Part shown: positions 1 through 7,110 of the stretch, piece after piece
Position numbering within the stretch: position 1 is the first letter of the stretch
Layout of the letters: each line of letters starts with the position of its first letter
Assembly: GCF_002379585.1 (NCBI RefSeq)
Contig: NZ_DFUE01000019.1
Location: 56,318 to 116,801 of the forward strand
DNA from: Pseudomonas sp. UBA4194
GTDB lineage: Bacteria; Pseudomonadota; Gammaproteobacteria; Pseudomonadales; Pseudomonadaceae
Length of the DNA: 60,484 nucleotides
Reading direction: 5' to 3'
Notes under the pieces: model-generated
Told to the model about the DNA's origin: nothing
Seen by the model: the letters and a program-made list of their open reading frames with translations, nothing else
The model's database searches: none
Translations under genes and position numbers: made by a program

Positions 1-245
1 GGAGACCCATGTGGGAGCAGGATCTGACAGGCACAGGAGACCCATGTGGGAGCAGGATCTGACAGGCAAAGGAGACCCATGTGGGAGCAGGGTCTGACAG
101 GCATAGGAGACCCATGTGGTAGCAGGGTCTGACAGGCACAGGAGACCCATGTGGGAGGGGGGTCTGACAGGCACAGGAGACCCATGTGGGAGCAGGGTCT
201 GACAGGCGCAGGAAATCCATGTGGGAGCGGGTTCTACCCGCGATG
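1..245. repeat. 35-bp tandem array ending in a REP element
   Basis: Six head-to-tail copies of a 35-bp unit start at 1, 36, 71, 106, 141 and 176, and a seventh diverged unit starts at 211. Each copy begins GGAGACCCATGTGGGAGCAG and differs from the others at only a few positions. The seventh unit is a normal Pseudomonas REP (GTGGGAGCGGGTTCTACCCG). The array therefore looks like an amplified, degenerated REP. It is cut by the window start, so the copy number is a minimum. No unique spacers separate the copies, so this is not CRISPR. Confidence 0.9.
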
Positions 246-251
246 GGGCCC

Positions 252-2066
252 TCAGCCGCTATGACCCTCACAACCGGCCATACCCACACTGCAGCCCTGC
301 GCACTGTCCAGCCAGGCAATCAGATCCTCACCCACCATCGGCCGCGCAATATAGAACCCCTGCGCCTCATCACACCCCCACTGCCTCACCAACGCCAGGG
401 TCTGGTCATCCTCGATACCCTCGGCCACCACCCGATACCCCAAGCGCTGCGCCAGATCGATCAGCGTGCTCACCAACCGGCGGTCTTTCTCATCGGTGTA
501 GATATTGCTCACCAACGACCGGTCCAGCTTCACCGTGGTCGCCGGCAATTCGCGCAGGTAGGTCCAGTTGCTGTACCCCGTGCCGAAATCATCGATGGCC
601 ACCTCCATGTCCAGTTCCCGCATGCGCTGCAGTTGGCGACGGACCTGCGCCGGGTTCTTGATCAACGCGCTCTCGGTGAATTCGATCTCCAGCATCGACG
701 GGCAAACCCCATGGCGTTGCAAACCGGCAATGAGCTTGTCGGTGAAATCAGGGCTCTCCAGATCCGCCGGGCTGACGTTCATCGCCACCTTGAAGCGGTA
801 GCCCCGATCGCGCCACACCTTCGCCTGGACCAAGGTAGCCTCCAGCACCCATAAACTCAGCGGCCGCATCAGCGCGGTTTTCTCCGCCAGCCGCACGAAT
901 TCGTCTGGCGCCACCGCGCCCAGTGTCGGGTGTACCCAACGCAGCAAGGCCTCTACCGACGAGCACTGGCCAGTGCCCAGGTTGATGCGCGGTTGAAACA
1001 CCAGGCTCAACTGATCCGGCGCAGTCACTGCAAACGACAGGGCACTCAACAGCGTAAACGCCCGCTGCTGGTTGGTATCGAAACAACGCTCATACAACGA
1101 CCAATCCAGTCCACAGGTGCGGGCATGATCGGCGGCGCTCACCACCAGGCGCACCCACTCGCGCCCTTGCAGGCTGTCGGTAAACAGCCGCAGCGCGCCC
1201 ATCCCCAACTGAGCCTGAACGGGGATATCGTTGTGATGAACAGGGTTCTGGAAGCACTCCCGAATGCCCGCGAACAGCTCCTCCAGACAACACTCGTTGC
1301 CGACGATGAAGGCGAACCGGGTGATGCCGATCTTGTACAGCGCGCACTCGGCGCCGATCAGCTGATGCAGGCGTTGGCCCATGCACCCCACCAGCTCCAG
1401 CGAAAACGGATAGCCCAGCGCCTTGACGATGTCGTTGAGAAACAGCGGCGTCAGCATGTCGACCACCACCAGGGTGTTCTCACGGCCATGCACCAGTTGC
1501 TGGTGAATATCGTGTTCGAGGCGTACGCGGTTCGGCAGTTGGGTCGCCGGGTCGATGAAGGCGCTGGTGCGCAGCTCGTAAAGCCGGCTCACCACCATGT
1601 CGGCCAGCCGCGCGAGTTGGGCGGCCGCACGGGCCGACATGGGCGGACGCGGCACCGTGTCGATGACGCACAGGCTACCCAAGGCAAGGCCGTCCCTGGT
1701 CACCAAGGGGGCACCGGCGTAATAGCGAATGCCCGGCTCGCCGAGCACCAGCGAGTTCTCCGCAAAGCGCGCATCGAGCAGCGTATCCGGCACCTCGAGC
1801 ATGCCTTCCGACAAGATGGTGTGCGCACAGAATGACACGTCGCGGGACGTGTCCGACGCCGCGATTCCCACCTTGGCCTGGAACCACTGCTGATTCTCTT
1901 CGAGAATCGAGATGATCGAAATCGGCGTCTCGAACAGGTCAGCCGCCAACCCGACGATATGATCCAGCACCTCGTCCGCCACCGAATCGCGATAGCACAG
2001 CGACTTCACCCGCTGCGCGCGCTGCTTCTCGTTATCCGGATAAGGGGCCGGGCAGTTGCTGATCAT
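252..2066 (-). CDS. GAF-(degenerate GGDEF)-EAL c-di-GMP phosphodiesterase
   Basis: A 604-aa cytoplasmic protein with no membrane segment. An N-terminal GAF sensor domain (about residues 25-165) is followed by a GGDEF-like domain (about 170-325) and a C-terminal EAL domain (about 340-590). The EAL part keeps the catalytic signatures: EALLRW, the EFTES block, DDFGTGYS, KLDRSLV and VAEGIE. It should therefore hydrolyse cyclic di-GMP. The GGDEF part has lost its signature (the equivalent position reads GITRF), so it is unlikely to make c-di-GMP and may be a regulatory module. It lies 57 bp downstream of a diguanylate cyclase on the same strand, giving a make/break pair. The 3' end abuts the REP array. 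The first ATG in frame was chosen as start. Confidence 0.9.
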   Translation of the reverse strand: MISNCPAPYPDNEKQRAQRVKSLCYRDSVADEVLDHIVGLAADLFETPISIISILEENQQWFQAKVGIAASDTSRDVSFCAHTILSEGMLEVPDTLLDARFAENSLVLGEPGIRYYAGAPLVTRDGLALGSLCVIDTVPRPPMSARAAAQLARLADMVVSRLYELRTSAFIDPATQLPNRVRLEHDIHQQLVHGRENTLVVVDMLTPLFLNDIVKALGYPFSLELVGCMGQRLHQLIGAECALYKIGITRFAFIVGNECCLEELFAGIRECFQNPVHHNDIPVQAQLGMGALRLFTDSLQGREWVRLVVSAADHARTCGLDWSLYERCFDTNQQRAFTLLSALSFAVTAPDQLSLVFQPRINLGTGQCSSVEALLRWVHPTLGAVAPDEFVRLAEKTALMRPLSLWVLEATLVQAKVWRDRGYRFKVAMNVSPADLESPDFTDKLIAGLQRHGVCPSMLEIEFTESALIKNPAQVRRQLQRMRELDMEVAIDDFGTGYSNWTYLRELPATTVKLDRSLVSNIYTDEKDRRLVSTLIDLAQRLGYRVVAEGIEDDQTLALVRQWGCDEAQGFYIARPMVGEDLIAWLDSAQGCSVGMAGCEGHSG

Positions 2067-2123
2067 GATCTTTCACTCGATAAAATGACTTTGCCGCAGG
2101 CGCGTGTGGGTCAACCCGGCCTT

Positions 2124-3416
2124 TCAAACACCCGTCCGGGCAGCAGCGTGTTCCAACGGCAAGTGGTCCACCAACACAGTGCTCGCATTGCCTAGGCTAG
2201 CAGCCCCCAGCGGCAACACCGCATGCAACCGCCAGCAGTTTCGCCCCTCGGCCTTGGCCTGGTAAAGCGCCTGATCGGCAGCGCCTAGCAACGCATCGGC
2301 GGTCACCGTAGGCGCCAGCGCGCTGGCCACTCCGACGCTTATGGTGACACATTCGCCATCACCGAGCTTGGGGTGCGGTATGCGCAAGTTCCACACGGCA
2401 TCACGCAAGTGCTCCGCCACCCTGGCGTTCCACTGCATATCGCCGCCCACCTTGAGCACCAGCAACTCCTCACCGCCAAAACGGAAAGACACGGCCCCGG
2501 CAGCTTCGGCCACCTGCCGCACGGCATCGCTGATGGATTTCAGGCAGCTGTCGCCCTGCATGTGGCCATAGCTGTCATTGAACATCTTGAAGTGGTCAAC
2601 GTCGATCAAGATGGCGGTCACCCACAGCGGCTCGGCCTGCGCCTGCTCCCAGACCAGGCTGGTGACCTCACCCTGGTAGCGCCGATTGAACAGCTGGGTC
2701 AGCGGATCGATTCGCGCCATATCGAACAACTGCGCCTGCAGCAGCTTGCCCTTGAGCAGGAACAGATAGCTCATGCGCGTGCCGCGCTCCAGAAAGTACG
2801 ACGCCATGAGCAACAGCAGCACGGTGGAGCTGTACAGCAGCGCATTGGCACGCCAGGTCACCGGATCCATGAACCCGGCCAGATGGGTGGTGATCAACAA
2901 GATGGCCAGCATCAACAACATCGACACCGTGGCGTGTACGAAAGGCAACTGCTGAATCATGGTGCAATACACCATCAGCAATAGCATCCCCAACTGATAG
3001 TGCAGCTGATAGGGGCTGTCGCTGTACATCATCACCACCAGTGGCATCAGCGACGCCATGATGGTGCCCGTGGCGGACAGTATCTCGATATGGCAGCGCG
3101 AGCTCAGCCGCCGGGCCAGCAGCAGAAAGCCGATGATCATCGGCGTGATCAAGCACAGCCGCCCCATCGCCACGTAGCCGAAAACGTCATGCAGGGACAG
3201 CCAATCGCTGAGGATGAACAGGTTGTACACCACCGCGCCGCTGATGCCGATGGACGTCAGAAACTGCAACCGACGCTGGCGCGTATCAGCCTGGTAGCGC
3301 GCCTCCAGCGCACCCTTGAAACGCAACCTGCGCACCCCGGAGGCGACTTCGTGCTCGATGTCGGCAAGGGTAGTGGCATCGGCGACAGTGCTGAGGTTGG
3401 CGGAGGTGAAGAGCAT
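2124..3416 (-). CDS. Membrane-bound GGDEF diguanylate cyclase
   Basis: A 430-aa protein. Residues ~45-205 form about five or six hydrophobic segments, preceded by a ~45-aa cytoplasmic N-terminus. Residues ~235-410 form a GGDEF domain with the conserved opening DPLTQLFNRR, the metal-binding DHFKMFND block and an intact GGEEL active-site loop, so it should condense two GTP into cyclic di-GMP. The RxxD inhibitory site expected just upstream of GGEEL is absent (Glu and Gly at the Arg and Asp positions), which suggests little product inhibition. The gene precedes the EAL gene on the same strand and is probably co-transcribed with it. The signal sensed by the membrane domain cannot be told from the sequence. 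Confidence 0.9.
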   Translation of the reverse strand: MLFTSANLSTVADATTLADIEHEVASGVRRLRFKGALEARYQADTRQRRLQFLTSIGISGAVVYNLFILSDWLSLHDVFGYVAMGRLCLITPMIIGFLLLARRLSSRCHIEILSATGTIMASLMPLVVMMYSDSPYQLHYQLGMLLLMVYCTMIQQLPFVHATVSMLLMLAILLITTHLAGFMDPVTWRANALLYSSTVLLLLMASYFLERGTRMSYLFLLKGKLLQAQLFDMARIDPLTQLFNRRYQGEVTSLVWEQAQAEPLWVTAILIDVDHFKMFNDSYGHMQGDSCLKSISDAVRQVAEAAGAVSFRFGGEELLVLKVGGDMQWNARVAEHLRDAVWNLRIPHPKLGDGECVTISVGVASALAPTVTADALLGAADQALYQAKAEGRNCWRLHAVLPLGAASLGNASTVLVDHLPLEHAAARTGV

Positions 3417-3600
3417 GTGACACCACGGATGAAGGAGGCAGTAATCCGACTCAGACAGTCGTGCTGATGACTAAGTGCCATCATCTGCCGGGAATTGCGG
3501 GAAAGATAGTGTTGGTCGTCGGAATGCCCGCGCGCACGCCCGCGACGACCCTTTGTGGAGGGCCCACCAGAGCCCCCTGTTGAAGGCCTACCCCAAGGCC

Positions 3601-3788
3601 CTATGTGGGAGCGGGTTCTACCCGCGATGAGGCCATCCGCAACACCCCACACTCCAAATTCAGCCCAGCCCCCCTGTGGGAGCGGGTTCTACCCGCGATG
3701 ACGCCAGCCGCAACACCCCCCACTCCAAACTCGCCCCAACCCCCCTGTGGGAGCGGGTTCTACCCGCGATAGCGCCAGCCGCAACACC
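3601..3788. repeat. Three tandem 71-bp units, each carrying a REP
   Basis: The REP core GTGGGAGCGGGTTCTACCCG occurs at 3605, 3676 and 3747, exactly 71 bp apart. The ~47 bp between cores is also conserved (GCCAGCCGCAACACCCC, CACTCCAAA). This makes a true tandem duplication of REP plus flank rather than independent insertions. It fills most of the 374-bp gap between the diguanylate cyclase start and the isochorismatase-family stop. The rest of that gap (3417-3600) shows no gene. Confidence 0.9.
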
Positions 3789-3790
3789 CC

Positions 3791-4360
3791 TCACCCCAAC
3801 CCAAGCGCCTCGACCACATCCCTCGCCAGCACCACCTCAGCATACTCACTCCCCAATATCGCCAACGTCAGATCATGAACCGTCTCGGCATCCCACACAG
3901 TCCCATCCGCTGCCGTCACCGGCACCGCCGTCGTCGCATCCGAGGGAAGGATTATGTTGTACCCCAGCGCCTTACCCACCCGAACCGTGGCATCCATGCT
4001 GTTATGAATAACCACACCCGTCAGCACAAAGCGCGTCACCTGCATCTGCTTGAGCACGTCATCCAGCTCGGTACCGATGAACGCACAATTCTGCTGCTTG
4101 GTAACCACCGGCTCACCGTCCAAAGGCTCGACTTCCTGCTTGATGCCATTCCACGGACCATGGGTGTGATAGGTCGACGTGGGCGTAGGCTCATCGTGCT
4201 TTACATGAACCACCGGCCAGTCATTCGAGCGCCACAGTTGCAAAAGCCGCTGGATGGTTTCCAGGTAGCCGGGGTTGCTTTTGCCATTCCAGTTGGGTTG
4301 GTCGATAGCGTCCTGGACGTCGAGGATGATGAGGGGAATGGGGTTGGGGTGGTTGCTCAT
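3791..4360 (-). CDS. Isochorismatase-family hydrolase lacking the usual cysteine
   Basis: A 189-aa protein of the isochorismatase/cysteine-hydrolase fold. It has the N-terminal acidic motif LIILDVQDAI, the Lys segment VVTKQQNCAF and the motif TGVVIHNSMDAT. In cysteine hydrolases the last motif carries the nucleophilic Cys (typically ...THxCVxxT). Here that position is Ser. The protein may act on an amide- or ester-type substrate through a different mechanism, as the Cys-less EntB branch does, or may be inactive. The start MSNHPNP was preferred to one 36 codons upstream because the family core begins there. It stands alone between a REP cluster and an XRE regulator. The substrate is unknown. 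Confidence 0.8.
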   Translation of the reverse strand: MSNHPNPIPLIILDVQDAIDQPNWNGKSNPGYLETIQRLLQLWRSNDWPVVHVKHDEPTPTSTYHTHGPWNGIKQEVEPLDGEPVVTKQQNCAFIGTELDDVLKQMQVTRFVLTGVVIHNSMDATVRVGKALGYNIILPSDATTAVPVTAADGTVWDAETVHDLTLAILGSEYAEVVLARDVVEALGLG

Positions 4361-4608
4361 GGCGTGCCGCTTTGTTTGGAAAAGAATAGGTGCAGTGTGC
4401 TGGAAGTGAAGCTTTAACAGCAATGGATCACCCGGATAGGTGTCTTTTCCATCGATCTCGTCGACCACTCAGAATTGTTCACCAAGTCAGGGCAAGTCAT
4501 ATCGCCTGAGTCGTCGCAGGGGGACAGGAGGGGTAGCAGGAGCAGGAGGGCCCGGGAGCGTCCTTTCATGGTGTGACGTCCTTGTAAAAACGGCCAAGCC
4601 GAACAGGC

Positions 4609-4836
4609 TCAACCGCGCAACATCTCCCACGGCTCAACCCCCAAGGCCATCGCCAGACGTTCGACGTTGTAGAGCGTTACATTCTTCTCGCATCGTTCGA
4701 GCATGCCGATATACGTGCGATGCAGCCCAGCACGCTCCGCCAACGCTTCTTGGGATAGATCCCGCTCAAGGCGCAAACGCCGGAGATTCCCGGCAAATAC
4801 GGATACGAGGGCGCAGTGTTGGGGCTTGATAGTCAT
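4609..4836 (-). CDS. Small XRE-family HTH regulator (copy A)
   Basis: A 75-aa single-domain Cro/C1-type protein. The helix-turn-helix reads LSQEALAERAGLHRTYIGMLE, followed by NVTLYNVERLAMALGVEPWEML, the typical five-helix XRE ending. The chosen start is MTIKPQ; in-frame ATGs upstream (4875, 4965) would add a low-complexity tail that overlaps the likely operator. It diverges from the 110-aa helical-protein gene at 4942, and the ~105 bp between them holds two CATACTAT repeats. It probably represses itself and the divergent gene. A second, related divergent pair lies 1.4 kb away. Confidence 0.8.
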   Translation of the reverse strand: MTIKPQHCALVSVFAGNLRRLRLERDLSQEALAERAGLHRTYIGMLERCEKNVTLYNVERLAMALGVEPWEMLRG

Positions 4837-4857
4837 GCTTGCCAATCTGCCGCTCTG

Positions 4858-4880
4858 CATACTATCGTTCGACATACTAT
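4858..4880. promoter_or_regulatory. Candidate operator of XRE copy A
   Basis: Two direct copies of CATACTAT (4858-4865 and 4873-4880) lie 15 bp apart in the divergent intergenic region between the small XRE gene and the 110-aa gene. CATACTATG is itself nearly palindromic, as expected for a Cro/C1-type half-site pair. Placement and repeat structure are the only evidence. Confidence 0.4.
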
Positions 4881-4941
4881 GATTAGCATTCCGGTAGAGA
4901 GTGCTACGGGATGTCAGGTATTGCGTGCAGGGAGTAAGGTC

Positions 4942-5274
4942 ATGACAAGGCGTCGTTTGACACACAGTGGAAGGCTGAAAGGGCGAGTCGAATTCAGACG
5001 GTCGAAGTCGCGGCGCGATGCCGCGGCGTGGGCAGCCGAGTGTGCCGAGTCCAGGGATCGAATGGTGGAGGGGATGCAGCGGTATCTAATGCAGGTATGG
5101 GACCGGCTGCCGACCGATCAGCTTCAGGCGCTGGGGTTCAGCGCTACGGATGAGGGATTGCGTGGTGAAGAGGGGCTGAGTTTTTTGGCTTATATGCTGA
5201 TGGATTGTGCGAATTTGATGGCGGTGAGTGCTACGCAGCTTCGGCAGAGGCGGTTGTGGGAGGAGCTTGTTTAG
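4942..5274 (+). CDS. Unknown ~110-aa helical protein (module copy A)
   Basis: A 110-aa basic protein with no family I recognise. The N-terminus is Arg/Lys-rich (residues 1-30). The rest is predicted by eye to be helical: RMVEGMQRYLMQVWDRL, then LQALGFSATDEGLR, then LSFLAYMLMDCANLMA. A clearly related protein is encoded at 5768-6088; both share the order EGM-R-x(4)-W-x(2)-L, ALG, E-G/S-x-R-x-E, L-x(5)-LM-(D/E)-x-A. Both diverge from a small XRE gene. The start MTRRRLTH is preceded by AGGGAGTAAGG, a fair ribosome binding site; the track start further upstream lacks one. The function is unknown. Confidence 0.7.
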   Translation: MTRRRLTHSGRLKGRVEFRRSKSRRDAAAWAAECAESRDRMVEGMQRYLMQVWDRLPTDQLQALGFSATDEGLRGEEGLSFLAYMLMDCANLMAVSATQLRQRRLWEELV

Positions 5275-5387
5275 GCTTGGATTGGGGTGACGGGGAGCCA
5301 GTCACATCAACCTGAATTGCACTGAGCATTGCCAATTCCATTTCGCTATTACCCAACCAAGGGCTGATACACGGGCATGGCATAGGC

Positions 5388-5753
5388 GTATTGGTCGTTG
5401 AAGACAACGCCCAGGTGGGCGCTTTTGCGATGCACTCACTGACGGACCTGGGCTATCGGCCGGTGCTCGCCGTCAATGGTCAGGAAGCGCTCGCGGAACT
5501 GGCTCGAGATGCCAGCTGATTCAAAGTAATGTTTTCGGATGTGGTGATGCCGGGGATGACCGGGATCGAACTGGCCCATGAAATCCGGCGGCGGTATGAA
5601 GGGTTGCCCGTGGTGCTGACGTCCGGATACAGCCACGTGCTGGCGGAGAAGGGGACCGATGGGTTTGAGCTGCTGCACAAGCCGTATTCGGTGGAGCAGT
5701 TGTCGCGGTTGTTGTGTGGGGCGGTGGGGGGGGGCGGAAGGGGCGATGTTTGA
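5388..5753 (+). pseudogene. Decayed response-regulator receiver domain
   Basis: Reading one frame from 5388 gives a CheY-like receiver: VLVVEDNAQVGAFAM, then an in-frame TGA at 5517-5519, then MFSDVVMPGMTGIELA, LPVVLTSGYS and ELLHKPYSVEQL. The acidic pair (ED), the phosphoacceptor Asp (SDVVMPGM), the Thr/Ser and the Lys (KP) are all present, so the frame is preserved except for the single stop. No kinase or HATPase sequence is seen upstream. It is most likely the C-terminal receiver of a hybrid sensor kinase left after a deletion. The 5' boundary is uncertain (it may reach ~5360). Confidence 0.75.
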
Positions 5754-5767
5754 GATTTCCAACACAG

Positions 5768-6088
5768 TCAGTCATCCGCAGCATCTAGCTTGGCGTTCCG
5801 AGATTGCACCGCGCGTCTCGTCGCAATGCTGGCGGCTTCCATAAGCAACCAACTGATGGATTGAAGCTCCCGCTCACGGACAGACTCTGCGGTGGTTGTG
5901 TCCAGACCCAAGGCGTTCTGGTTGTCCAGTGAGAGATGGCGCCAACGGGCTAAGGCATGGCGACACATCCCTTCAAGTATCTCGGCTTTGGAGATGACAT
6001 TCATGGTCGCATCCCGGCGCCCGGGAACACTGGAATCTACAAGTATGAGCGAGCGCCTAGATTTCGAAGTCGGCGAGTGGTGGTCCAT
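5768..6088 (-). CDS. Unknown ~106-aa helical protein (module copy B)
   Basis: A 106-aa protein, paralogous to the one at 4942-5274. The shared block runs from ILEGMCRHALARWRHL through NALGLDTTTAESVRERE to SISWLLMEAASIA. The start at 6088 is supported by GAGGAAAGG just upstream of the ATG; an internal ATG at 6004 would leave only 78 aa with a weak site. It diverges from a small XRE gene at 6216, and the ~127 bp between them contains a perfect TATCCC/GGGATA palindrome. The function is unknown. The repeated gene arrangement suggests a two-gene unit under the control of its XRE partner. Confidence 0.7.
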   Translation of the reverse strand: MDHHSPTSKSRRSLILVDSSVPGRRDATMNVISKAEILEGMCRHALARWRHLSLDNQNALGLDTTTAESVRERELQSISWLLMEAASIATRRAVQSRNAKLDAADD

Positions 6089-6147
6089 TACCTTTCCTCT
6101 TCTTGGTTGAAGCCAGACTAAGCGGCTTGATCCGAGGATAGCACTTA

Positions 6148-6164
6148 TATCCCGTTTTGGGATA
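6148..6164. promoter_or_regulatory. Palindromic operator TATCCC-N5-GGGATA
   Basis: A perfect 6-bp inverted repeat with a 5-bp centre (TATCCCGTTTTGGGATA) lies between the divergent starts at 6088 and 6216. Size and symmetry fit a dimeric Cro/C1-type regulator, most simply the XRE protein encoded at 6216. Confidence 0.6.
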
Positions 6165-6215
6165 ATCCTGAATTGGGTTTACTTAGGGAGCCGAACCGTC
6201 AGGCGGCAAGCTCTC

Positions 6216-6440
6216 ATGAAATCCATCCATACCGAACGATATGCCACATTGCTCGCAGCGCTCATCGAGTGCCGGAAAGCCCAAGGGTTGAATCAGACCG
6301 AGCTCGCGGAACGGGTCGGGCGGCCCCAGTCGTATATCTCCAAGATCGAGAATGCCGAGAGGCGACTGGATGTGATTGAGTTTGTGGAGTTGTGTGAGGC
6401 GATTGGGGTGGAGGCTTCGGAGCTTTTGCGCAAGTTGTGA
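6216..6440 (+). CDS. Small XRE-family HTH regulator (copy B)
   Basis: A 74-aa single-domain Cro/C1-type protein. The HTH reads LNQTELAERVGRPQSYISKIE, followed by RRLDVIEFVELCEAIGVEASELL. It is very similar in layout to the 75-aa regulator at 4609-4836, but the recognition helices differ (RPQSYISKIE against LHRTYIGMLE) and so do the candidate operators, so the two copies may not cross-regulate. It diverges from the helical-protein gene at 5768-6088. A strong stem-loop follows at 6487. Confidence 0.85.
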   Translation: MKSIHTERYATLLAALIECRKAQGLNQTELAERVGRPQSYISKIENAERRLDVIEFVELCEAIGVEASELLRKL

Positions 6441-6486
6441 GGGGGCTCCGGCTTTACAGGGGCTGGGTATGTCCGGATCGGTGACT

Positions 6487-6513
6487 GGAAGCCCCGCCGA
6501 AGCGGGGACTTCT
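6487..6513. terminator. Bidirectional stem-loop terminator
   Basis: CCCCGC-CGAA-GCGGGG (6492-6507) flanked by GAAG on one side and ACTTCTT on the other. It lies between the convergent stops of the XRE gene (6440) and the small gene at 6516, so it can end transcription both ways. Confidence 0.65.
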
Positions 6514-6515
6514 TG

Positions 6516-6719
6516 CTAGCGTTGCGATTCCATATCTCGCAGTGAGTCTTCCACGAGAGACCGGCTGGTGTCGGTGAGCAGTGCCACGGCTTGGTTTAGG
6601 GCGCGGCAGACTTTCTGGTTGGCGTCGCCTGTTTCTGCGGCGAGCACGGCGGCGGTGTCCAGGAGTTGGCTGGCGCGTTGGAGGGCTTGGTAGGTGGTGA
6701 TGCTGGTTGGGTGGTTCAT
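6516..6719 (-). CDS. Small DUF6124/DUF3077-like protein
   Basis: A 67-aa protein, helical throughout: QALQRASQLLDTAAVLAAE, then NQKVCRALNQAVALL and DTSRSLVEDSL. The pattern resembles the short Pseudomonas-restricted DUF6124/DUF3077 family, which often ends in an LLTDxSxxLVxxSL-type block. No function is known. The start ATG at 6719 is the first in the frame that fits that length; the long upstream extension has no coding character. Confidence 0.55.
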   Translation of the reverse strand: MNHPTSITTYQALQRASQLLDTAAVLAAETGDANQKVCRALNQAVALLTDTSRSLVEDSLRDMESQR

Positions 6720-7110
6720 GGTTGGGGGGTGTCCTTATATGAATAGTGGCAGCGGTTGGACGGGGGGCATGGGCGCCCAGGCCAGGTGCTGGATGACACG
6801 TTCGTATGTAGGACAGGCCGTCAAACCTGGTCACCAATGTGGCGTGACGTGGGGAGGATAGGAAGGGAAGACGAGGTGTGTCAAATGGGGAAATGTGTGG
6901 CTATGTTTGGTTTCCGCTGAGCTGTGGTGGATAGCTATTACGAGCCGGGGTAGTCTGAAAGGATTAGCTATCTTGTTGAAATATATGTGAAAAGTTCGGT
7001 TTGATATTTTATTGGAATACATTTTGGAATACCGAGTGACTGGATTTGAGCTCAGGGGGCCGTGGCGCTCCTTGTGGCTGATCTCGTGGTCTCTGCCGGT
7101 GGAGCGGTAT
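6720..7110. other. Left end of the ssrA-integrated element; no gene
   Basis: A 391-bp intergenic stretch where composition shifts from GC-rich to AT-rich. The paired nonamer TTGGAATAC occurs at 7012-7020 and 7024-7032, the same arrangement as beside the integrase at the other end of the island. A weak core candidate, GAGCCGGGG at 6942-6950, matches the ssrA 3' end at 32164-32172 in the same orientation. An inverted repeat (GATAGCTAT / ATTAGCTATC, 6930-6972) flanks it. The exact junction is not certain, but the geometry (core outside, paired sites inside) fits an attachment site. Confidence 0.5.

Noticed and set aside
1..245. CRISPR-like array
   Set aside because: The copies are directly joined with no unique spacers, and the last unit is a REP.
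186..854. 222-aa ORF over the EAL gene
   Set aside because: Shadow frame that starts within the tandem repeat.
6942..6960. Full second copy of the ssrA 3' end at the left boundary
   Set aside because: Only nine contiguous bases agree; no TGGTGGAGCC-type CCA end is present, so it is reported only as a weak candidate.
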